Shown here: positions 6,732 through 15,073 of the stretch, piece by piece
Numbering within the stretch: position 1 is the first letter of the stretch
Layout of the letters: every line of letters starts with the position of its first letter
Assembly (NCBI RefSeq): GCF_900111355.1
Contig: NZ_FOHA01000015.1
Coordinates: forward strand, 10,104 to 62,939
Source of the DNA: Isobaculum melis
GTDB taxonomy: Bacteria; Bacillota; Bacilli; Lactobacillales; Carnobacteriaceae
Direction of reading: 5' to 3'
DNA: 52,836 nucleotides
Notes under the pieces: generated by a model
Databases searched by the model: none
Told to the model about the DNA's origin: nothing
Seen by the model: only the letters and a program-made list of their open reading frames with translations
Position numbers and translations under genes: made by a program

Positions 6732-7019
6732 GTGGGGTGGGAGCATTTACAAAACAAGTCGAATGTAGAAATCATGAATTATATAAAATATGACATTGTC
6801 TATTTTGTAGAGAATATGGAGTACAAGGAGGTGTTCAGCTATTCAGATTATTTATATCAAATAAGGGTACGCACGCAGTTGTGGAATGTTGATAAATGGG
6901 AGTTATTCAGACAATTAATGTTTGAGCCAATTCTTGAAGCGCTAGAAAACAATCTCTCAATATCTTTAATGGATATTGATGCAGAACAGATCGAATTTAA
7001 ATACAAAAAAATAAAATAA
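6732..7019 (+). CDS. Small conserved-looking protein at the head of the transfer operon
   Basis: The 95-residue protein is acidic and rich in aromatic residues (WEHLQNKSNVEIMNYIKYD, YKEVFSYSDYLYQIR). Start is GTG at 6732, 11 nt after AGAGGG; the ATG at 6725 opens only 22 codons. It lies 15 bp before the DUF961 gene, so the two are probably cotranscribed. Its position matches the small hypothetical genes (orf24/orf23) upstream of the coupling protein in Tn916, but I cannot claim homology. Confidence 0.6.
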   Translation: MGWEHLQNKSNVEIMNYIKYDIVYFVENMEYKEVFSYSDYLYQIRVRTQLWNVDKWELFRQLMFEPILEALENNLSISLMDIDAEQIEFKYKKIK

Positions 7020-7034
7020 AAGGTGGAAATAATT

Positions 7035-7442
7035 ATGAAAATTACAATGACAGAAGCAGTAGTAAAAGAAAGTTTTGGAGATATTTTATATATCGGTTGT
7101 GAAGTGAAACGTGAATATGATAGAGAGTTGCCTGAATTAGAGCGACCAATTAAAAGTGCAACGGTGACTGTTGGCGCTGAAAAGTATGATAAATCAATTG
7201 AAATTAAACTGGAAGCAGACGAAAAAGGAGCCATTCATTTACCGAATGTGAAGAAATTTGCCAAAGTTAAAATGACAGATTTTATTTATGACCCTAAAGC
7301 AAAAGCAAACACATTTTCAGGTGGAGATTCAGGTGAAACTACGGCATGGGGTACCTTAAATGAAAACTTTACTGCTACAACTGTACAAGCTGTTAACCCA
7401 GCAGACAAATTAGCAGACGAAAATGGAGAAAAAAATAAATAA
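7035..7442 (+). CDS. DUF961/YdcP-family ICE protein
   Basis: The 135-residue protein starting MKITMTEAVVKESFGDILY has the features of the DUF961 (YdcP-like) proteins that precede the coupling ATPase in Tn916 (Orf22/Orf23) and ICEBs1: a small beta-rich domain with alternating charged strands and a Gly/Ser/Thr stretch (FSGGDSGETTAWG). ATG at 7035 is chosen because AAAGGTGG sits 8 nt upstream; the GTG at 7023 lies within that ribosome site. The exact function in conjugation is not known. Confidence 0.75.
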   Translation: MKITMTEAVVKESFGDILYIGCEVKREYDRELPELERPIKSATVTVGAEKYDKSIEIKLEADEKGAIHLPNVKKFAKVKMTDFIYDPKAKANTFSGGDSGETTAWGTLNENFTATTVQAVNPADKLADENGEKNK

Positions 7443-7786
7443 TCTATTTGGCTGGTTTGGTCTTTAGGGGCTATTAAACTGGGTCAAATGTAAAGGCGAC
7501 TGGGGAGTATGAGGGGTGGCAAGCCCCTCTGTATGCCTAAAAATAAAAATAGTATCGTGAAATCAGGAGTTATACAACGGTTTTGCCCCTTACAATACAA
7601 AGTCCAAGGGTTGAAATTAATTATTAACTGGTTCAAACGCTTGGCGTATGAGTCACAAGGGGCAAAATGTTTTCTGTCAATGGCAAAAAGGTGGAGATTA
7701 TTTTTGTGGTTCAGCTTGCTGATCCTAAGAAAATAATACTACCTGACCATTGATATAAAACAAGTTATTTGAATAGGAGGAAAATC
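7443..7786. other. 344-bp noncoding stretch with nested inverted repeats before the coupling gene
   Basis: TTTTGCCCCTT (7581-7591) and AAGGGGCAAAA (7657-7667) form an 11-bp perfect inverted repeat. Between them CCAAG...TTGAA is mirrored by TTCAA...CTTGG, giving a nested second stem. A third hairpin, GAGGGG/CCCCTC, lies at 7511-7531. An open frame at 7509-7736 runs through all of these but has a poor start context and no family resemblance. The stems suggest function as folded DNA or RNA, for example an origin-associated element or a leader controlling tcpA. Confidence 0.5.
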
Positions 7787-9250
7787 ATGAAACTACAGTT
7801 CATTGATTGGAAATTTAAGGGAAATCGTGTAAGAAGCAACTACAGAAATATTCTAAAAGATATTTTTAGTACAATTTTTGCCATACCAACCCTTATTTAT
7901 ATTTTAGCATTTATATACACAAATTTTGAAACACTGCGACAGTTTACAAATAGCAATTTAAAAGATGGTTTATTTTATTTTGGTAAACATATGCTGATTG
8001 CTGTTGCAATTGGTCTATTTACTTGTTCAGTCGCATTTATTTTGATGTATCGTTTTTGGGCGTACATACATCATATTCAAAAGCTATGTCGTATGATGTA
8101 CTCTTCAAAATACTATTTGGTTAATGATAGAGAAGACCCTAACATGATGGCATCAAGTGAAAAAAGAATGGTTAGAAATCTGCAGTATTTTCCAAAACTA
8201 TACTTTTGGCGAACACGTGAATATGTAAATATTACTATTCAATTGGATGGTAGTAAATTCAATCAAGATTATAGAGAACTTGCTGATAGATTTGAGCAAA
8301 TGTTCGCTCTTTCTTTGGTTGAAACTGAGGAAAGAAATGGTTTTTACACGTATAAGATGTTACCGAATGCTTCAAAATATCGTTTACACATATCTGAGAT
8401 TATTCCGAATGGCTATAGAATTAGACTATCTAAACATTTTGTATGGGATATTTCAAAATTACCCCATGCTCTTATAACTGGTGGTACAGGTGGCGGTAAG
8501 TCTCGCTTTATGATTGCTTTAATTAAAGGGTTTATAGAAATGAGGGCTGACGTAAGGGTGATTGACCCTAAATTGTCTGCCCTCTCTGATTTAAGCCGAA
8601 TTATGCCAAATGTGGCATATACAACTGATGGTATTCTTGAATTAGTTGAAAAAACGGTCAAAGAAATGAATGATAGACAGCTTGAAATGAAAACAAAAGA
8701 AAACTATATTTCAGGGAATGACTTTACACACTATAATATGCAACCAATCATTTTAGTTATTGACGAGTATGTGGCATTTATGGATGGTTTACCTAAGAAA
8801 CAAAAAGATATTTTTGCATCTAATGTTCTTCAAATTACTTTAAAAGGTCGTGAAGCTGGTGTATTTATTGTTCTAGCTACTCAAAGACCTGATACGACAA
8901 GTCTTGCTGGCTCTGTACGTGATAATTTGGGTCTTCGTGTGACTTTAGGTGAAATGAAGCCTGATGGTTACCGCATGGTTTTTGGGACAACTGAACAAAA
9001 ATTACGCAATAAGAAAGGCTTAGGTAGGGGCTATATCTATCAGAACGGCGATTCTCTTATTAGAGAGTTCTTTGCACCATTAGTACCTGATAGCTATAAC
9101 ATGATGAATGAATTCGCTCGGATGCTCGACGTTGAGCCATGCGCTTTTTCGGCGCAAGCCGTAAAAGCAAGCATGAGCGCAAACACCGAGCGTGAGCCGT
9201 CAGGCGAACTAGAGGTAAAACAAGTGATACATGGGAGGAAAAACGAATGA
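7787..9250 (+). CDS. tcpA: TcpA/FtsK-type conjugative coupling ATPase
   Basis: The 487-residue protein has two membrane segments (about residues 27-46 and 69-90) and an FtsK/HerA-type motor domain. Walker A is GGTGGGKS (232-239) and Walker B ILVIDE (322-327); an arginine/glutamine motif (LATQRPD) follows. It is the coupling protein that delivers relaxase-bound DNA to the transfer channel, equivalent to Tn916 Orf21 and ICEBs1 ConQ. ATG at 7787 follows TAGGAGG by 6 nt. Its last codons overlap the relaxase start by 4 bp (ATGA). The final 130 bp are much richer in G and C than the rest of the gene and abut oriT. Confidence 0.93.
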   Translation: MKLQFIDWKFKGNRVRSNYRNILKDIFSTIFAIPTLIYILAFIYTNFETLRQFTNSNLKDGLFYFGKHMLIAVAIGLFTCSVAFILMYRFWAYIHHIQKLCRMMYSSKYYLVNDREDPNMMASSEKRMVRNLQYFPKLYFWRTREYVNITIQLDGSKFNQDYRELADRFEQMFALSLVETEERNGFYTYKMLPNASKYRLHISEIIPNGYRIRLSKHFVWDISKLPHALITGGTGGGKSRFMIALIKGFIEMRADVRVIDPKLSALSDLSRIMPNVAYTTDGILELVEKTVKEMNDRQLEMKTKENYISGNDFTHYNMQPIILVIDEYVAFMDGLPKKQKDIFASNVLQITLKGREAGVFIVLATQRPDTTSLAGSVRDNLGLRVTLGEMKPDGYRMVFGTTEQKLRNKKGLGRGYIYQNGDSLIREFFAPLVPDSYNMMNEFARMLDVEPCAFSAQAVKASMSANTEREPSGELEVKQVIHGRKNE

Positions 9251-10323
9251 GCGAAGCGAACACCCCCCCTACTAATAGGGGGGTAATCGGGGAAAATGAA
9301 AAAGATACAAACTATTTAGCTGCCTTAATCGATTGGTGTCAAATTACAGTTCAAGATGTTAGTCCTGAAATGATAGCGAACGACATTTTGAAAATTCCTT
9401 TTCAATTAATGAAAAATGATTTGAGAGGTGGTACACGAGGATACAAAGCACTGTTGTGCTTTGATGATATTCGAGTGATGGAAGGTGTTGTAAATACGGA
9501 AAACGGTTATCAAATTTTGTTAACCGGTCAAGGCTGTAGAAACTATGAAAAATTTTTAATTGCAAATAATGAAACGTGGTTTGATTTCTTCAAACGAACA
9601 TTAACTTATAATGTCAATTTTCCTCGTGTAGATATTGCAATTGATGATAGAAAAACTTATTTCAAAATATCTAAATTAATTCAACTTTCTAAGGCTGGCT
9701 TAGTGGTTAGCAAATTACGAGATGGTATAGAACATGGCTCGTTTAAATTAAAAGATGGACAACGAAAAGGTCAAACAATTGACTTTGGAAGTCGAAAAAG
9801 TCAATTTTTTATGACATTCTATGAAAAAAATTATGAACAAGCTGAAAAATTGGGTCTTGATGAAACGGAAATTGCAGAAAAATGGAATCGATACGAATTG
9901 AAGTTTAGACAAGAAAGAGCCGTAAGGCTTGTTCAAGAACTTGTTGCTAGACAAGAAGTATTTACGATCGCTATGGAAATCTTAAATGAAAATATTCGCT
10001 TTGTGAGAAAACCGAATGATTCAAAATTAACAGATATTAAAAAATATCCATTATGGCAACCTTGGGCTTGGTTCATGAGTGATGTTAAGAAGCTAAATTT
10101 ATGCATGAGACCTGAGGCGAAAAATTATTTTACAATGCTTAATTGGATTAAAGTATCAGTTGCTCCAACCCTGAAAATATTGAAAATCATTGATGATGTA
10201 ACTGGAAAGAATGAACTAGATAGTTTAATTGATGGTGCTAAGTTTTCAGAAAAACATGAAAAGCTTCTTGAAGATTGTCTGAATCAGGCTTTGGCTTTTG
10301 AAAAAATGGGAATTATGATTTGA
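9247..10323 (+). CDS. mobT: MobT-family relaxase (Rep_trans type)
   Basis: The 358-residue protein matches the rolling-circle-initiator-like relaxases of Tn916 (Orf20) and ICEBs1 (NicK): an early DWCQITVQD strand, the VDIAIDD metal-site-like motif near residues 125-131, and a YELKFRQERA segment near 220 typical of the Rep_trans fold. It nicks oriT, covalently holds the 5' end, leads transfer and also starts rolling-circle replication of the excised ICE. GGGAGG (9232-9237) lies 9 nt before ATG. The oriT lies in its first codons, so any oriT change also alters the protein's amino terminus (TPPTNRGV). Confidence 0.93.
   Translation: MSEANTPPTNRGVIGENEKDTNYLAALIDWCQITVQDVSPEMIANDILKIPFQLMKNDLRGGTRGYKALLCFDDIRVMEGVVNTENGYQILLTGQGCRNYEKFLIANNETWFDFFKRTLTYNVNFPRVDIAIDDRKTYFKISKLIQLSKAGLVVSKLRDGIEHGSFKLKDGQRKGQTIDFGSRKSQFFMTFYEKNYEQAEKLGLDETEIAEKWNRYELKFRQERAVRLVQELVARQEVFTIAMEILNENIRFVRKPNDSKLTDIKKYPLWQPWAWFMSDVKKLNLCMRPEAKNYFTMLNWIKVSVAPTLKILKIIDDVTGKNELDSLIDGAKFSEKHEKLLEDCLNQALAFEKMGIMI
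9262..9284 (+). other. oriT: Origin of transfer (oriT) inverted repeat
   Basis: ACCCCCC (9262-9268) and GGGGGGT (9278-9284) flank a 9-nt centre. This is the layout of the oriT of ICEBs1 and Tn916 (an ACCCCCC/GGGGGGT repeat around a CTAA-containing centre), recognised by MobT/NicK relaxases. Here the centre reads CTACTAATA. It lies 15 nt inside the relaxase coding sequence. By analogy the nick should fall in the centre between the arms. Confidence 0.9.
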
Positions 10324-10471
10324 TTATTGAATCAATTTAGGTATTTTTTTGCCTGTTATCTTTGGAAATAAAGCGTGAAAAGAAATGTGGGTTCTAGCGT
10401 AGCTAGGTTCAGCATTTTTTTGAGGGCTTGAAACAACCGTAGGGCGTTAGTATCTTTTGAAAGGAGAAAAA
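10324..10471 (+). other. Candidate single-strand origin (sso) downstream of the relaxase
   Basis: The stretch contains TAGCGT (10395-10400), identical to the CS-6 hexamer of ssoA-type single-strand origins. It lies in a small hairpin, CTAGC-GTA-GCTAG (10394-10406), followed by a T run. ICEBs1 has an sso just downstream of nicK, so position and motif agree. No other full ssoA block is recognised by eye. Confidence 0.5.
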
Positions 10472-10627
10472 ATGACAATTGGAATGTTTTATTTTTGCTT
10501 GTTGGTATTCACTGCTGTACCAATAGTGGTTGCAACTTACTTGTATCAAAATGGAAAAATCAAGTCTTTAACATTAATCTTGATTTTGATAACAGTGGAA
10601 TTGATAGGCTTAATTTTTATACTATAA
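10472..10627 (+). CDS. Small membrane protein, 51 residues
   Basis: It reads MTIGMFYFCLLVFTAVPIVV, then a short polar loop (YLYQNGKIKS) and a second hydrophobic segment to the end, so it is a two-span hairpin. AAAGGAG precedes the ATG by 7 nt. It opens the run of small membrane proteins between relaxase and TcpE. Comparable small unassigned genes occur at this place in Tn916 and ICEBs1. Confidence 0.65.
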   Translation: MTIGMFYFCLLVFTAVPIVVATYLYQNGKIKSLTLILILITVELIGLIFIL

Positions 10628-10645
10628 TCGAAAAGAGGGGTTTGG

Positions 10646-11017
10646 ATGTATCCAATTAATTTATTATCAGAAAGAAAAATTTTTGAATTGTGTAGCTTAT
10701 TAATTGTCGCTTTGTTGCTAATAATAACTATTTCAATTTATTTTTTAATTCAGTTTCATGGACAAAAAAAAGAAAGAAATACTGATTTAAGAATTTTATC
10801 ATTGCATGAACAAAGGTGTAAAAAAATATCAGAACTATTTAAAAATGAAAAAATTATCATGACAAATGTTGGAAATTCAGGTATTTATTCTGTTGCAATT
10901 AGTACAAAGGATTTGGAAATTGAATTTCAGGAAAATAGTGCAGTTATTCTAAATATGTATTGCAAGAAAGATTATACTAATCCAAAAATATTAAAAGAAG
11001 AGGGAGTGAATGAATAA
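10646..11017 (+). CDS. Membrane protein, paralogue of the next gene
   Basis: The 123-residue protein has one membrane segment at about residues 14-35 and a cytoplasmic-type domain ending in STKDLEIEFQ...MYCKKDY. The same carboxy-terminal pattern (SKDLEVMFQ...MMCKKDY) closes the next gene, so the two look like tandem duplicates that have diverged. GAGGGG precedes the ATG by 6 nt. Its TAA stop shares one base with the next ATG. The role in transfer is unknown. Confidence 0.7.
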   Translation: MYPINLLSERKIFELCSLLIVALLLIITISIYFLIQFHGQKKERNTDLRILSLHEQRCKKISELFKNEKIIMTNVGNSGIYSVAISTKDLEIEFQENSAVILNMYCKKDYTNPKILKEEGVNE

Positions 11018-11445
11018 TGGGCGTTATTGAATTTTTTGTTGAACTACCAAAATATATTCAGTGGTTGATGCTTGCTGTTATTGTTTTATATGCGTTAAGT
11101 GTACAATCTGATTTATCAATTTTGTTGAAAAAGGCAGAAAAAAGAGAGAATGAGAAATCTTTTGGTTCTTTAGGTATTCCAATGGGAGCATCAATTGGTA
11201 AAATAAAGCCTTTAAAAGAAAGGCGTATTGAAGAAATTTTATCTATGCTGGGTGTTGTTGAAAATCAAATCGTTGTTAAGGAATTATCAGAAGATATATT
11301 TACTATAATAACAGAATCAAAGGACTTAGAAGTGATGTTCCAGCCACATGATACAACGATCATTCGTATGATGTGTAAGAAAGATTATTCAGACCTCCTT
11401 ATTAAAAAGAAAGTAGATTCAACAAATGAAATGGATAACACTTGA
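11017..11445 (+). CDS. Membrane protein, paralogue of the previous gene
   Basis: The 142-residue protein has a membrane helix at about residues 13-28 (IQWLMLAVIVLYALSV), a basic linker, and a domain ending in SKDLEVMFQPHDTTIIRM followed by the shared CKKDY motif. The spacing between the two motifs is the same as in the preceding gene. It overlaps its upstream neighbour by one base and its downstream neighbour by 20 bp, so the three are translationally coupled. Confidence 0.7.
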   Translation: MGVIEFFVELPKYIQWLMLAVIVLYALSVQSDLSILLKKAEKRENEKSFGSLGIPMGASIGKIKPLKERRIEEILSMLGVVENQIVVKELSEDIFTIITESKDLEVMFQPHDTTIIRMMCKKDYSDLLIKKKVDSTNEMDNT

Positions 11446-11746
11446 TGACAAAATGCAAGAATTAGGTTTTACTGTAATATCTACTCACAACGAATATTTT
11501 CGAGATTATGGCAAAAATAAAATGCTAGTTGTTGAACGTAAAAAAATAGTAAAAACTATGACCGTTTTATCTGAAAAAGAAGAGTACACCATTCATGAGT
11601 TTGAATTTTATAGTTGTGAATTTGTACAAGGTAAAATGCAATCTAGAAAAATATATGTGAACACTACAGATGTTAGAACTCTGCTATTGAGAGTAAAAAG
11701 ACACCTGTATTTTTTATTGTCAAAAAACATTATAGACAAAATTTAG
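11426..11746 (+). CDS. Small soluble protein of the transfer operon, function unknown
   Basis: The 106-residue protein begins MKWITLDDKMQELGFTVIST and is a mixed alpha/beta sequence without membrane segments. It starts inside the preceding gene with no clear ribosome site of its own, which points to translational coupling. The pattern of alternating strands (KIVKTMTVLSEKEEYTIHEF) suggests a small beta-sheet domain. No family is recognised. Confidence 0.65.
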   Translation: MKWITLDDKMQELGFTVISTHNEYFRDYGKNKMLVVERKKIVKTMTVLSEKEEYTIHEFEFYSCEFVQGKMQSRKIYVNTTDVRTLLLRVKRHLYFLLSKNIIDKI

Positions 11747-11756
11747 GAGGGATATT

Positions 11757-11942
11757 ATGCCAAATGTAACAGACTTATTTATAGGTATGTTATCAGTATT
11801 TGGGTTCATTACATTAATTAATTTCTTGTTTTTGTTGCTAGCGAATAAGTTACAAACAAGAAAAATCACAAAAATAGTAGAAGAACAAACAGAGGTTTTG
11901 TACTATGCCATTCTTGAAGAATTGAAAGGAGGTGACGAGTAA
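11757..11942 (+). CDS. Small single-span membrane protein
   Basis: It encodes 61 residues with one membrane helix (about residues 7-29) and a charged carboxy-terminal helix rich in Glu and Thr. TAGGAGG lies 6 nt before the ATG. Its stop overlaps the next start by one base (TAATG). It is probably a minor component of the transfer channel, judged only by position. Confidence 0.65.
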   Translation: MPNVTDLFIGMLSVFGFITLINFLFLLLANKLQTRKITKIVEEQTEVLYYAILEELKGGDE

Positions 11943-12160
11943 TGGGCGCTGGACAAAATTTATTTAATACACTGCAGACAGAAGCTGGATGGCTTGTATT
12001 AGTTGGTATTTTAATTGTAGGTATCTATTTTGCGATTAAACGAAAGTTTACAGAAATGTGGGCTACAGTTGCTGTCTTAGTAATCGCTGTTGGCTTTGTA
12101 TTTGATACTGAGGGCGTTAAGACTATTTTCCTAAACCTGTTTAAATCAATCTTCAGGTAG
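11942..12160 (+). CDS. TcpD-like membrane protein
   Basis: The 72-residue protein has a short amphipathic start, a membrane helix (WLVLVGILIVGIYFAI), a basic loop (KRKF) and a second helix (MWATVAVLVIAVGFVF). Size, two-span layout and position just upstream of the TcpE gene match TcpD of clostridial and ICE transfer systems (ConC in ICEBs1). AAAGGAGGTGACG gives a strong ribosome site inside the end of the preceding gene. Confidence 0.7.
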   Translation: MGAGQNLFNTLQTEAGWLVLVGILIVGIYFAIKRKFTEMWATVAVLVIAVGFVFDTEGVKTIFLNLFKSIFR

Positions 12161-12198
12161 CTTATGCTACTTGAAGTATTTTGAAAGGAGAGAAAACA

Positions 12199-12585
12199 AT
12201 GAATATTAAAGTATTTACTAAAATATGGAATGTAGAAAAAGTGTTGTACAAAATTAGCGATTTCAATTTGCCGTTTGTTCTCACTTTTTCGCAAATAAAG
12301 TATTTGCTGACTACATTTATGTTTATGTTGATGTTTGGTGAAAAAATTCCAATTCCATTATTAAAAAATGGAGTGATTAAAAATATAGCTGTATCTATCG
12401 GTATCATGATGTTTTTATCAAATGTAAAGTTAGATGGAAAGAAACCAATGAGCTTTTTAAAATCATTTTTCAAGTATATGTTTAGGGGTAAATCAAGTTG
12501 CAAAGGGAAGCCAGTAAAACTAAAAAAATACACATGGGATGAAACAATAACAGTTGTAAGGAGGTTAGACCATGTTTCCAATTAA
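12199..12585 (+). CDS. tcpE: TcpE-family conjugative membrane protein
   Basis: The 128-residue protein has two hydrophobic segments (about residues 32-48 and 57-75) and a basic tail (SCKGKPVKLKKY), as in the TcpE family (Tn916 Orf17, ICEBs1 ConD). In that family the protein helps VirB4 associate with the membrane. ATG at 12199 follows AAAGGAGAG by 7 nt and is preferred over the in-frame TTG at 12181, which lies upstream of that site. It overlaps the VirB4 start by 14 bp, as in Tn916-type elements. Confidence 0.85.
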   Translation: MNIKVFTKIWNVEKVLYKISDFNLPFVLTFSQIKYLLTTFMFMLMFGEKIPIPLLKNGVIKNIAVSIGIMMFLSNVKLDGKKPMSFLKSFFKYMFRGKSSCKGKPVKLKKYTWDETITVVRRLDHVSN

Positions 12586-15073
12586 ATACATTGAAGAAAA
12601 TCTAGTATTTAATAAAGAAAATGAGTGTTGGGCGTATTATGAACTTGAACCATACAATTACAGCTTTTTATCAGAAGATAAAAAGTTAGGCATATTTCGA
12701 GAAATCAAGAAATTGATTTCCCAAAATCATGATGGCGATATTCACGCTTTATATATCACTACAGAAGAAAGCATACGTGATATACAAGAGCGTTCTAAAA
12801 AGCTGATACGTTCAGAAGGTGAGTTAAAAGAGTTAGCTTTTGACCACATGGACATGCAAACAGAAGTTTTGATAAATGCCAATGGAGAAAATGAGAACAA
12901 AGTGAAGTATTTTATTGGCTTTAAGTTATCCAATAAAGAAGATATGTTTCAGGATGGTGATTTTGTTGCTGTGCTGGTGAAAAAAATCAAAGAATTTTTT
13001 AGACGAGCATCTAAACAACTATTTGATGATGTAACCATTTTTGATGCTAAGGAACTTGATCGTTATGTTGCCATTGAAGATATGCTAGAAAATCGAATTT
13101 CTAAAAGATTTAGGTTCAGAAGATTAAATCAAAAAGACTTTGGTTATATTGTTGAACACATCTTCGGTCTTGAAAGTATTGCTTATGATGATTACGAGTA
13201 TGCTATTAAAAGTGTAAAAGAGGGAACGAATGTACAATTTAAAAAGTATGATTTGCTCAAGTTGACGGATGTTGGAATTGAAGAGGAAAAAAGATATATT
13301 AAATTGCAACATGGTGATAACCTACAATATGTTGCAGTGCTGACTGTATCTGAACTTACTGGTGAATTGTCATTTCCAGGAAATGAAGTTTTATATCTAC
13401 AGCAAGAAAACTTTGATTTTCCTGTTGATGTAAGTGAAAATATTGAAACAATTGGTAATCGTTCTGCATTAAAAACTGTTAGGAATAAAAAGAAAGAATT
13501 GGATGACTTAGACGACAACGCACAAGAAGCTGGTACATCTTCATCAGGTCAAGTTTATGATGCGATAGAGGAAGCCGAAGAGTTAGAGGACATCTTAGAC
13601 AGTACAAAAGAAAGTATGTACAAGTTAAGCTATCTGATACGTGTTAGTGCTTCATCAAAAGAAGAGTTGGAAAAACGTGTAACAACTGTTAGAGATTTTT
13701 ACAGTGATTATAACATGATTTTACAGCGACCGTATGGTGACCAGCTAGGGTTGCTTCATGAGTTTGTACCATCATCAAAACGTTATTTGGATGACTATAT
13801 CCAATACGCTACTTCTGATTTCATTGCCTTGCTTGGTTTTGGTAGTAGTCGTTTTATTGGTGAAGAGTTGGGCTTTCCTATTGGTTATGATGTTGCTACA
13901 GGTCAAACGGTTAGAATCAGACCTGAATTGGCGGCACAAGGGGTTAAAGGTGCAGTAACTAACGCATTAGCCAAAGCGTTCATTGGTTCTCTTGGTGGCG
14001 GTAAGTCTCAAGCAGAAAATACGATAACCGTTAACAGTGTGCTGTGGGGGGCTGAAAGTTTAATGCTAGACCCTAAAACTGAACGTGATAATTGGAAAGA
14101 GGATATACCTTGGTTAGCTCCTTATATCAATAATATCAATTTTACAGCTGAGGAAAAAAACAACGGAATTCTCGACCCTCTAGTTATTATTGAAGATAAG
14201 AAGAGCGCTGAACGTTTAGCACTTGATATTTTAACCTATTTAACAGGTATCAGTATTCAAGATAGTGCTAGATTTCCACTCTTAAAAGGTCATATTTCTA
14301 GGGCTGTTACAAAACATGGTGGGATGCTTACGGTTATTAAAGAATTACGAAACACTAACACAAAAGAAAGCTTAGAATTAGCAGAACACATTGAGAGTTT
14401 TTCTGAGTTATCCTTTGCTAGCTTATTGTTTAGCAATGGTACAGCTAGCCGAAAAATTAAACTTGATAAAGAAATTAATATTTTTGGTAGTGAAGAACTA
14501 GTGCTTCCTGATGAAGAGACTGAACCTGATAAATATACACCTAGTGAAATGTTAACTGTAGCAATGATGCTTGTATTCTCGCATCTTGGTCTTATCTTTA
14601 TCAGAAGTGGCAATAACGTGTTTAAAATTGTTACCTTAGAGGAAGCTTGGAGTTATATGCAATTTCCACAAGGTAAAGTATTAACTGGAAAAATGATTCG
14701 TGAGGGTCGTTCTAAAAATAGCGCTACTGATATTGTCACTCAAAATACAGATGATATTGCAGGCGAAAAAATGAAAAACAATATTGGGTTGAAATTTGCT
14801 TTTAAATCAACTGATAAAGTAGAAGTGGAAAAAACATTGAAATTCTTTAATTTAGAATTTACGGATGAAAATGCTGAAACTTTAGCAACACTTGAAAATG
14901 GACAATGCTTGTTCCAAGACTTGTATGGAAATGTCTCAGTTATTCAAATTGATTCAATGAGTGATGAGTTGGACCATGCTTTTGATACAAGACCAAATAT
15001 GGAGCAAGAAGACTACGAGGACGATTATGAAGACTATTACGAGGGGGAGGAATATGAAGAAGAAGAGATTTAG
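12572..15073 (+). CDS. VirB4-type conjugation ATPase
   Basis: The 833-residue protein has the VirB4/TraC architecture: an amino-terminal domain of about 430 residues, Walker A GSLGGGKS near residue 471 and Walker B ending TLEEAW near residue 688, followed by a conserved REGRSKN/TQN segment. It powers the type IV transfer channel (Tn916 Orf16, ICEBs1 ConE). The carboxy-terminal end is strongly acidic (repeated DYEDDYED and GEEYEEEE). AAGGAGG is 8 nt upstream. The last 20 bp overlap the VirB6 start. Confidence 0.95.
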   Translation: MFPIKYIEENLVFNKENECWAYYELEPYNYSFLSEDKKLGIFREIKKLISQNHDGDIHALYITTEESIRDIQERSKKLIRSEGELKELAFDHMDMQTEVLINANGENENKVKYFIGFKLSNKEDMFQDGDFVAVLVKKIKEFFRRASKQLFDDVTIFDAKELDRYVAIEDMLENRISKRFRFRRLNQKDFGYIVEHIFGLESIAYDDYEYAIKSVKEGTNVQFKKYDLLKLTDVGIEEEKRYIKLQHGDNLQYVAVLTVSELTGELSFPGNEVLYLQQENFDFPVDVSENIETIGNRSALKTVRNKKKELDDLDDNAQEAGTSSSGQVYDAIEEAEELEDILDSTKESMYKLSYLIRVSASSKEELEKRVTTVRDFYSDYNMILQRPYGDQLGLLHEFVPSSKRYLDDYIQYATSDFIALLGFGSSRFIGEELGFPIGYDVATGQTVRIRPELAAQGVKGAVTNALAKAFIGSLGGGKSQAENTITVNSVLWGAESLMLDPKTERDNWKEDIPWLAPYINNINFTAEEKNNGILDPLVIIEDKKSAERLALDILTYLTGISIQDSARFPLLKGHISRAVTKHGGMLTVIKELRNTNTKESLELAEHIESFSELSFASLLFSNGTASRKIKLDKEINIFGSEELVLPDEETEPDKYTPSEMLTVAMMLVFSHLGLIFIRSGNNVFKIVTLEEAWSYMQFPQGKVLTGKMIREGRSKNSATDIVTQNTDDIAGEKMKNNIGLKFAFKSTDKVEVEKTLKFFNLEFTDENAETLATLENGQCLFQDLYGNVSVIQIDSMSDELDHAFDTRPNMEQEDYEDDYEDYYEGEEYEEEEI

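Noticed and set aside
7509-7736. A 75-codon frame between the DUF961 and coupling genes
   Set aside because: Its ribosome site is too close to ATG, it runs through three inverted repeats, and its residues resemble no family. Noncoding function is likelier.
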